Shown one piece after another: positions 56,106 through 64,000 of a DNA stretch of 64,000 nt. The stretch is taken from NCBI GenBank assembly GCA_001910725.1, contig MJGA01000008.1:1054001-1118000 (forward strand). The letters are read 5' to 3'. Source of the stretch: Phanerodontia chrysosporium. Taxonomy: Eukaryota > Basidiomycota > Agaricomycetes > Polyporales > Phanerochaetaceae. Each line of letters begins with the position of its first letter. The stretch's first letter is position 1. Position numbers and translations under genes: made by a program. The notes beneath the pieces are model-generated. The model was not told the origin of the DNA. It did no database searches and worked only from the letters and a program-made list of their open reading frames with translations.

Positions 56106-58698
56106 TCAATTCGTCGCTGCTTGCGCTCTCTCCGCATCGTAACGCGCGGTGGCCTTGCGCTCTGCCGCGAGCCGTTGACGGACCTTCTCGACCTGATACT
56201 GCCAGTCCGTGCGAAGACAGATCCACGCTCCGACGATGGCTTCGTAGACGAGGGCCAGCGTAAGCCCGACCCAGAGACCGAGAAGCTGGTAATCCCTCTT
56301 GAAGGCAAGCCAGATACCGAAGGGGATGCCAATGACGTAGTAAGCACTGGAGGGCGGGATGAGCGGCGCGAGGTGGGGGAGAAAGGAAGACACACCTGAG
56401 GTTGAGCAACGCTCCCGTAAACTGTTTGCCTTCCGCGCGGAGGATACCGGAGATCACAGCACCAAGACCATCGAAAACCTGGAAAAGTGCGACGCAGGGC
56501 AGGATGTATGAAACAAGATACACGACGGCTAGTGTGGGTGCAAACGCTCAGTTCCGACTGGACGCAGCACAAAAACAGAGTTGTACGTACTTGGGTCGTC
56601 ATTGAATAGGTGGCCCCATGAATGCCGGAAGACCATGAACATCGTGCTCCAAACGAGACTGATCACGAGCGCCATGAGCATCGATGCCTTTGAGACATAT
56701 GACGCGCGGATCGCGTTCTCCTCGCCGAGCAGGTTGCCAATTCTAGGCTAGCGTTGAGCGAGGTGGCACGCAAGGCTGATCGGGAAACACTCACCGGACG
56801 GAGGCTGCGACTGCGAGCGCAAACGGTGCCTGATACGTTGTCGATGCCGAGACGAGCAGGACGGACTGGGCGGCGAGGGCGGTAGGCCCAAGCAGACTGG
56901 CCGCGACTAGCGGGGCCGTTAGCTCCATCACTCATATTCCGAAGGGGCAAATGACTCACGTCCAATGAGTTCCCAGGACCACCACTCGGAAGCAGTCTGA
57001 CCAACGCCCGCCAGGCCAAGCTGAACAAGGACACCGAGGCTCGTAAACGACCTCCGACAGATCGGGTGCCATGCCGTATGTGGGACGAAAAATACGCCGT
57101 AGACAATTGAACACAGAGATATGAGATTGAACGAGATTGCCGTCGCTATTGGTGCACCGATGAAACCAAGGCGGATAGGCTTAGGGCCCCAGACTGGAGG
57201 AAATGGTTAGTCTCGATATCAGAATCATGTCGGACCAACGTACCAAGAAGCCAGTTCAGGAGGGCGTTGATTGGTGCGACGCAGATGATGACACGCGTTG
57301 GCACAGCGAAGAGACCTGTGTATACTCAACACCGCGTTTTTTCGCACAGGACGATAATCACGTACCCTGTGACTGGAAATACCGCCGAGAAATGGCGTTG
57401 AATGTGTATGCGGGCAGTCCGACGGCTGCCCACTTCAGGTACGTGGCCGCTAGTTGCGCGACCTCAGGCTCCTGCTTCAAACCGAGAAGAATAGCTTCCG
57501 AGTTGAACCAAATCAGGGTTATCGGCTGAGGGCGGGACTTTTAGTGAGGATCTCGCCAAAGACGTGAAACGTACTCACTACCAAGCAAGCGGCCATGACC
57601 ACGGCTGAAACAGAAAAATAAGGAGAAAACATTAGCGATGCCCTGGATGAAAAACATATGCGAACGCACCCATTCGCTGCGCCCAAAGTCCGACTAGCTG
57701 CGGCTGTGGTGATGTCCACGCACTCGGTAGCATGGTGTCCAAGGTACTTGCGAAACCCTGGATGATACTGTAGCCGGAAACACTGGCGGTCATCGAGCCG
57801 AGTGTCGACGCCGCCAGAGCTGTTGTTGACAAATGGCCTATCGACACGACTGAGGCAATGACAAGCGAGTATTCCAGAACGTGTGTCCTAGCGTATTTCC
57901 ATGATCAGCCTATTCTGGGGAGGACGACTGACACGGCCATGAATCTCTAGCTTCGACCCGCACATTCGTTCCCTGGAACGTGTAGACGTATTGAGCCCGG
58001 CCACAGCACGTGCAAAGCCAATGGGGAAACCTGATAGAGTTCTATCAAAGTGGCTTGACGTCACATATTCACCAGGGATGGAGTAAACAGCCAATGGCAA
58101 GTGTGGAACGTTGGACCCCAATGAACATGATGGACGAACGGCACGATGGCGAAGACTCTTCCACGGCGGACAGCATATTCTCCATTGAAGGCACATAGAC
58201 AGGCTCTCAAGGTTGCAACAAGGAAAAGATCACTCACCCAAAGACAGGTAGTGTGTATTTCGATAATATACACATCTCTTCCCAAATGATGTTCGAAGGC
58301 GAACTCGCCTCTGACGTGACGTCCTCTTCGTCGACAGCCTCGGGGATTCGTGGAACTAGGGGCGCAAGCAGCGGGGTGTTTTCAGTGGGCTCAAGTGCTG
58401 GGCCAGTACGATGTCCGGTTCTATCCGGTAGGGGCCCCAGACTTGTTGGTTGGAAGGGAGTCACATAAGCTGTTGGAAAACTGCTGCGACGAGCACGCTT
58501 TTGTGCGAGGAGTGAAGACGACTGCGATACTTCTTCGTCATTTTCGTGCGCAGCACTTTCATCCGCAGGAGGAGCCTGTGCTTCTTCCGTGCCTTCCGCG
58601 CCTTCGTCGAGGCCTCTGGCGGCAGCGAAACGAGAAAGCAAAGCATAATCCGAGGGTAGGGAGGAAGGGGTCGAGTAGTGTACGTAGGTCGAAGACAT
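56106..58698 (-). CDS. MATE family efflux transporter
   Basis: Starts at 58698 (MSSTYVHYSTPSSLPSDYAL) with a long acidic Ser/Pro-rich cytosolic tail ending IIWEEMCILSKYTLPVFG. Exon 1 is 58698-58238, ending in a GTGAGT donor. The body gives MATE signatures: YSIIQGFASTLDTMLPSAW, TSPQPQLVGLWAQRMG, then the second half with LVSYILPCVALFQVFDGLGA, VISGILRAEGKQFTGALLNL, SAYYVIGIPFGIWLAF and LLGLWVGLTLALVYEA, and a charged C-tail (KVRQRLAAERKATARYDAER) to the stop at 56106. Twelve helices are expected. Fungal MATE carriers (ERC1-like) export small molecules by ion antiport at the plasma or vacuolar membrane. It sits between the OPT gene and, divergently, SAM50 (272 bp apart). I did not resolve all internal junctions. 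Confidence 0.87.
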
Positions 58699-58970
58699 GA
58701 TGGTGCGAGAGAAACCTTGGACAGTCGGCCCGCTGGCAAAGTTTGGTAGTCGACGTTGACGCCCTCTGCGCTCGACGACGAGTCAGGCGGCGAGGAAGGA
58801 AGAGTCAAGAGGTTGGGTCCGGCGTTGGAACGCTGATCCGCCACACCCACATTGGGCTTAGCGAGGCTGGGCGCTCCTTGGCGTCGGGATCCCGTCACAT
58901 CTACATTTGGAAAGCGGCGGTGATCCTCGTCTTTCCTCAACCGCCCGCCGCCGAGTCCGGCCAAACACCC

Positions 58971-60792
58971 ATGTCCAACCCAGACTTCGAGCTCACCACC
59001 CCGCCTCTCAGGCCCCCGCTGCAAGACACATCCTCTCCGCGCGACGGCGAGATTGTCGTTGACTTGACCAAGCTCAAAAAATGGCAGGAGGAGCGCATCG
59101 CTCGCCGCTTGAGGGGAGAGTACGAGTCTGCCGTTCTTCATCTCGCCGAAGTGGTGCGTCGCGGTGGCATCCTGCAGAGTACCTTGAACTGAACGGCGAT
59201 AGGTCAATGCAAACATTGACACGCATATGCGTCTGGCTGCGGTGCGCATCGAAGGAGCATCTCACACGCGTCCGTCCTTCCTCGGGTCTCTCGTCCATCC
59301 CTACCTTGAAAAGCCCAACCCCGACCAGCAGACCCTGGGGTCTGTGCTCCACGATGCCCGCGCAATTGGTAGCCTCTTACAAGAAACGGACATCTTTGAA
59401 TCCGTATTTGCGAAGGTCGAGCGGAGTAGGGAACCACGGGCTCAACACGGTGACGTCGAACTCGTGTTCAAAACCAAGGAGAGGCCGCGTATGTACCTGA
59501 AAACCTCGACGGAGCTCGGAAACAACGAAGCAGGCGCTGTACGTATTGCCAGTGGTGGTTTGGTCTCCGGGGACTCACGCGTATCCGCAGAGCGCAACAT
59601 GCAGGGTCCGCAATGCTTTCGGCGGCGCAGAGGCTTTCGAAGCGCACCTCGCATTTGGCACCACGACTCGCGTCGCGTACAATGCCACGCTCACCGCGCC
59701 CCTCACAAACACGCTCAAAACTCGCGGCGAGCTGAGCCTGTTCGGCTTCGAGCGCGACAACACGCCGTATTGCAGCGCCTTCGAGGGCGTGCGTGGCATC
59801 CGGGCCGTCGTCAGGGTGAGCTAGGTCAGCCTGCATCTTCAAGCCGGCATGATGGGCGAGCTGAACGCCTCTCCCGCAGAATGGTACTCTTGGGCGCGGT
59901 CTGCACGAGCTCGGTTACGAGGGCGTCCTCCGGCACATCGGCAATCTGCAGCCCGCAGCGTCTGTCAGGTAGGCCGCGGTCTGAACTACGATCCATGCCA
60001 TCGGCTCGCGCTGATGCACAAGCCCCGCAGCATGCGCGAGGCCGCGGGCCTCTCGATCAAGTCCGCCGTCTCGCACACTTGGACACGCGACACGCGCGAT
60101 GACAACATCTTCGGCACGCGCGGCGCATACCTTCGCTTCGCGCAAGAGCTCGCGGGTCTGGGCGGCGACGCGTCGTTCTACAAGACTGAAGCGCATGCAC
60201 AATTCGCGCGTGCATTGGTGCCGGGTGTGTCTGTCTCGTTCGTCGCGCGCACTGGGCTTCTCTGGCCGCTGGGCAAACCTGTGCCCTTCTCCGATCGCTT
60301 CCAACTCGGAGGCCCGACGAGCGTTCGTATGTTCAGGATGAACAGCATGGGACCACACGACGGGCGTACGTGAATCAGGCGGCACCTTCAAGGCAATATC
60401 AAACTAATAACAATTATATAGCTGATTCACTCGGAGGGGACCTGTACTGGTCTGCCGGCTTGAGCCTCATTTCGGATTTACCCCGAAAGCCTCATTGGCC
60501 AGTGAAATTACATGGTTTCCTGAATGCAGGCAGACTGGACTCTGTCGATCGGTGTACGTCGTCCGTTGCTGCGCTCATCGTCTGCTGCTCAAATGCTCCT
60601 CCTCTAGCGCGGCCGCTCCAACAATCACTTGTATCAGCGCTGTCGTTGCCGTCGGTATCCGCAGGTCTCGGTATCGTATATCGACTTCAGGGAATCCGTG
60701 TCGAGATGAATTTCGGGCTACCTCTGGTTGCTGTGAAGGCCGAGGGAGCAAGGAAAGGGTTCCAGCTGGGTATCGGCATGGAGTTCCTCTGA
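58971..60792 (+). CDS. SAM50: SAM50/Tob55, mitochondrial outer-membrane beta-barrel assembly protein
   Basis: Seven exons (58971-59153, 59203-59538, 59591-59815, 59880-59968, 60031-60365, 60422-60553, 60608-60792) give 494 aa, all phases closing. The N-terminal half has the single POTRA-like region (MRLAAVRIEGASHTRPSFL, ETDIFESVFAKVER, ERPRMYLKTSTELGNNEAGA). The rest is the Omp85-type 16-strand barrel: RVRNAFGGAEAFEAHLAFG, REAAGLSIKSAVSHTWTRDT-like strand (here MREAAGLSIKS), FQLGGPTSVRMFR, the conserved loop-6 region, DSLGGDLYW and the final strand GFQLGIGMEFL ending in an aromatic/hydrophobic residue. SAM50 inserts beta-barrel proteins into the outer mitochondrial membrane. It shares a 272-bp divergent promoter with the MATE gene. 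Confidence 0.93.
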
Positions 60793-61406
60793 AGTGTGTT
60801 TGCTACCCGTGCGAGCAGCTACCGCACGATAACTCTGCCCCGCTGTTCATCGTCGGGAGAGTAAGGTTGGGGACCCGCCGCCGTGAGCCCCCATACGCCA
60901 TAAGGCAGCGAGAGACACGTAGAAATGTGTTCGTTGGCGGCTACATTAATATCTAGCTCCTCTAACTCTGTCGTCCATGTAATCGAACTGCCTCATTTGC
61001 CTCGCAGTCACCATGCCAACTGGCATCCATCGATGGACTTCCGTCCATAGAAACATCTGCGCAACCTTCACCTTGATTCCAGACTTCCATCAGGGACGTT
61101 GTTCCAGGACCTTGGGACGCATTCACGACCGCATGCCATCATGCTCATCGTGGCGCTGCCTGTCGGCTGCAACGCCGTTTGACATGTAACCTAACTGATC
61201 GCGTCCGGTGTCGACCGGCATTCAATGGAATAACGAACGAGTGAGATGCGAAGAATTCGGGCAAGCTGGCACTAGTCAACGAGGATACATGACATTGTTC
61301 GAACCATTGCATCGTCACACACCAGCAGCTACATGTCATAGTACAGAGATACAGACTTTGATACATCTGCTCCACATCGTACAACCGGCGTTCTTCTGCC
61401 TCTGCC
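60793..61406. other. Spacer between SAM50 and peptide gene 3
   Basis: About 600 bp of convergent 3' flanks. No feature recognised. Confidence 0.45.
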
Positions 61407-61638
61407 TCAGTCTGACTCGGACTCGGGGTGAATAGGAATACGGATACAGCATGACGTCTGGCGTTCCTCGAGAATACCCTCGGGATCGCGGCTATGCAGG
61501 CGTCAGCAAAGCAGCACGTAAACCTCGGTTGAAGAGACCTCACATCTCAAGAGCGAGTGCTACGGGCGCGGGTGCCGCCGCGACCATGGAGCTCACGGAG
61601 AACAGCGCGAGCGTAGCGAGGACAGCCTTGAAGAGCAT
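61407..61638 (-). CDS. Secreted micro-protein 3 (signal peptide, ER-Q, CC)
   Basis: Two exons, 61638-61544 and 61491-61407, with a 52-nt GTGAGG...GCATAG intron, encode 59 aa. The signal peptide starts MLFKAVLATLALFSVSS with likely cleavage near MVAAA. The pro-region is short (PAPVALALE). Exon 2 opens RDPEGILEERQ, then TSCC and an added tail IRIPIHPESESD. The phase-2 intron just before an R-D-P/R-Q element and the R-Q-x-x-C-C core match peptides 1 (RDP..KRQGACCC) and 2 (RQL..GRQEPCCCG), although the end is longer and has two cysteines, not three. It is 9.5 kb from peptide 2 and on the other strand. Confidence 0.5.
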
Positions 61639-61756
61639 TAGGGGGTCGTTACGGGATGCTGCGGGAGAATCAGTGCAATCCGGCGTTGAGAGTTACATCG
61701 TGCTCACGAGGTGTTCGTAGCGTTCGTACTGAGCGACAAACACAGTCTTCTGCGTC

Positions 61757-61764
61757 TTTTTATA
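61757..61764 (-). promoter_or_regulatory. TATA box of secreted peptide gene 3
   Basis: TATAAAAA on the minus strand, about 120 bp before the ATG at 61638. The motif TGAGCACGATGTAA follows, starting at 61706. Confidence 0.6.
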
Positions 61765-63649
61765 CGATGTGGCCACCCAAATTGTTCCGTAACCACGCGT
61801 AGGACACGGACAGCCTCATCGATGTCCGAGAAGTGCTGAACTGTGTACCTCCTGGACTAAACTCCATCTGGCAACGAGCTGTTCGTACCCCTGTAAGCAA
61901 TAGCTTCCAACAGGTCTCACATTGACGCATGATGTAGGCAACAAGTGTTCCGGCAGCGGCACGAGGAACCCAAGCGATGGCCTAGCGGTGATGCAGTGAT
62001 CAGCATGGCGCAAACCGAACGTTTGGCACGACTTTTCCCATCGATAGAGCCAAACAATCACCCTCGCGGATGATAAAGAGTAAGCCATACGTACTGTGGT
62101 TCCTGAGCATCTCAAAACAGACATGCAAGGGCCTATACATCCCCAGGCCTTTCACAAAAGTCAGATAACGCACGAGACAGCGTGGTTGGTTCGATACGTA
62201 CAACGACGTTCTTGATTCACCGAAGTAAATTCATCGGACTCGCTTCTTCACACCGTCCGTATCATTTCCCGCATTCCAAAATCACCGGTTCAATTGCTGC
62301 GGCAGAGATATGGTATCGATTGCATGTGTCTTCGAGAACACAACGCTAATGTCTCCGGACGTGGTGAGAGTACTACGACCGGGGTCGTAGACCTGTTTCA
62401 AGTCATTGTCGTTAGATATCAGCTCTTCGGAGAGGGGCCGCTTGTGATGAAGCGGCTCGGAAGGCGTACCTATCGCGAGAGTCGTCGGATCGGCTCCGAG
62501 GGCGGCGCGTGGGCGCGGAAATGACACGTTGCACCGCTCGAAGCCGCACGAGCAACGGGGTCGTTCTACGCAGAATCCAGAGAACCCGCATAGGCGGCGA
62601 CGCTCAGGGGGGCTAACGCGGCTGCGTCGGTTGGGTTCTGGCTTATGAGACCAGGGAGAGCAAGGTCTTCGCGACTCGTCTTGATGCGCTAGCTAGCGTG
62701 GCATCAGCGGTCAGTGTACTGCAGGGTCAGTTGCCACATGCATTTCACATACCATCCTTGAAGCGGTCCCATCCTGAGGCCAGCGACCCTCGGGCAAGTC
62801 TTGCCCCGAATCGCGAGCCCTTGAACCTTTACGCAAGTCGAGAACTGGTATCAGGCGAGCTGATGTTGACCATACGTCGCGTGGTAGTTCGCTGGAGAAC
62901 GGGATGTGCGTCACCGGAGCTGTCAACGACCTCGGGCTGCAATCGCTACATTGTGAAGCTTGCGCAGGCCCGGATACTGGTGGGGACTTGTTCGTGCCCT
63001 CGGTTTACCTTAAGCATGGTGGGCCTTGCGGGACTCACCTCGTAGCGTTATGTGGTCCAATGCACTACAGCCTTGCTGAGTTGAGTTCGAGTCACGGTGC
63101 CATGGTCAAAGTATAGAAGGCGCACCATGTCATATCTCTCTCAGACAGTCGCGGTCTTAGGCAATGATGCCTTCTTCGTGCTGGTTTGCGAACCAAGGTC
63201 TCGGCGAAAAGATGAAGTATCCTTTCTATTACTCGTGCGAGAAGGGGTTCCTTCTACGCCACATGCCCCAGTGGTCTTTTAAGTGGATAGCTGGCTGTCA
63301 TGCCAACGTCTCTCGTCTCGGCATCACGTAGGGCTGCCCGGATCGTCGGCTAAAGGAGCGGCATTGCGGTCCTTCGCCCAGGCACCGCCCGTAGGTGCGT
63401 TGGCATGGCGCATTTTCTGGCTTTCCCCATGTGCTGCTCCCTGCAGCTCCCTTTCCAGATGTAATATCTTGTGCGGCGCAGGGAGAAAACCTAGGCGGAC
63501 TGAGCGGAAGAAATGTTGTCTCTGTAATAACCCGTATTCCGAAAACATGCGCCCAACGGCATGTTGTTCCTCCCATCATGATCGGGCAGATCTGTGGAAA
63601 GGCACCGGGAAGGGCAGACGCGTTGTCCTTCATCCCCCGTTCATCAAAC
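61765..63649. other. Intergenic, no supported gene
   Basis: Almost 1.9 kb. Frames such as minus 62282-62527 lack an ATG in good context and any domain. Frames at 63283-63766 overlap on both strands. Nothing supported. Confidence 0.4.
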
Positions 63650-64000
63650 CTAGCTCCCCTTGCTTGTTCTTCTCGTCGTAGCATTCGACCCAGGTGCCTC
63701 TGTACGGTGCTGCGTCTCTGGGGCTACTGTTCTCCTCTTGCCTTCGCTATGCCCTGGGCTCGGTAATCTGCTGCAGGTCAAAACTAGGTACAAGTCCTGC
63801 TCCGCATGAGTAAGCGTCTCCATGAGCCTTCGAATGCGTCGCTCAAGCATGCCTCGTTCAGCAGCAGCCAATTCAACATTTGTTGCAGCCTACGCCAACT
63901 TGTGAGTCGTTATTTCGTTCAGGCTAGCTTGTGCTCACCGCATAGTACAGCGTGCGGTCAAACTACTTCAATCTGTCCTCTCGTGGTGTGTTGCGACCAG
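63650..64000 (-). CDS. Last exons of a gene entering from the right (partial, weak)
   Basis: On the minus strand a piece reading FDRTLYYA ends at a GTGAGC donor (63938). A CGTAG acceptor precedes an exon from 63889 reading AATNVELAAAERGMLERRIR then RLMETLTHAEQDLYLVLT, a helical, heptad-like segment. The frame continues to a stop at 63650, but its last 40 codons look like read-through, so another splice site may lie near 63780. No family recognised. Confidence 0.35.

Noticed and set aside
1..64000. CRISPR arrays, bacterial operons, ribosome binding sites, riboswitches
   Set aside because: The sequence is clearly eukaryotic (spliceosomal introns, intron-bearing tRNAs, TATA boxes); no regular spaced repeats seen.

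Overview
The window is nuclear DNA of a filamentous basidiomycete, most likely an agaricomycete. The signs are a GC-rich genome, compact genes broken by 48-80 nt introns with GTRNGY donors and CT-rich acceptors, tiny exons (13, 21 and 26 nt), intron-containing tRNAs, several fungus-specific families (DUF3602, DUF6533-type membrane proteins, mycocypin-like inhibitors, a tRNA-dependent ergosterol aspartylase), and no operons. Exon models were built by hand from splice sites. They were accepted where phases closed and family motifs read through.

Layout. 0-10.3 kb: a coiled-coil tail-anchored protein cut by the left edge, a DUF3602/Par32-like protein, COG7 of the Golgi tethering complex, and a mitochondrial Mtf2-like protein. 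11.3-12.4 kb: a DNA-transposon-like element with 44-bp perfect inverted ends. 13.3-20.7 kb: an Amt/Mep ammonium transporter, a mycocypin-like protease inhibitor, snurportin-1 and a GRE2-type reductase. 21.3-29.2 kb: tRNA-Asp, a family-61 glycosyltransferase, nitronate monooxygenase and a seven-helix membrane protein. 31.4-33.6 kb: a cytochrome P450. 33.6-38.4 kb: gene-poor, with a second tRNA-Asp. 38.4-47.3 kb: an AspRS-DUF2156 fusion (ErdS type), an EFM7-like methyltransferase and a haloacid dehalogenase. 47.6-61.7 kb: a DUF6533-type membrane protein, two tiny secreted peptides, an oligopeptide transporter, a MATE exporter, SAM50 and a third tiny secreted peptide. The right end holds the last exons of a gene that continues outside.

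Themes. (1) A family of three secreted micro-proteins (49-59 aa) has one intron in the same place and the same phase, a Kex2-like basic site followed by Gln, and a Cys-Cys(-Cys) block. They share a TATA box plus a leader motif, and two lie next to an oligopeptide transporter. This is the best candidate for an undescribed system. (2) Nitrogen: a Par32-like protein (in yeast an inhibitor of Mep ammonium transporters) lies 8.6 kb from an ammonium transporter. GATA-factor-type HGATAR sites cluster upstream of both and, most strongly, upstream of the oligopeptide transporter. (3) An ErdS-type gene sits 1.0 kb from a gene for its substrate tRNA, tRNA-Asp. (4) Six genes contain eight places where exactly one base is missing from an otherwise perfect reading frame. 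That pattern points to a deletion-prone assembly rather than pseudogenes.
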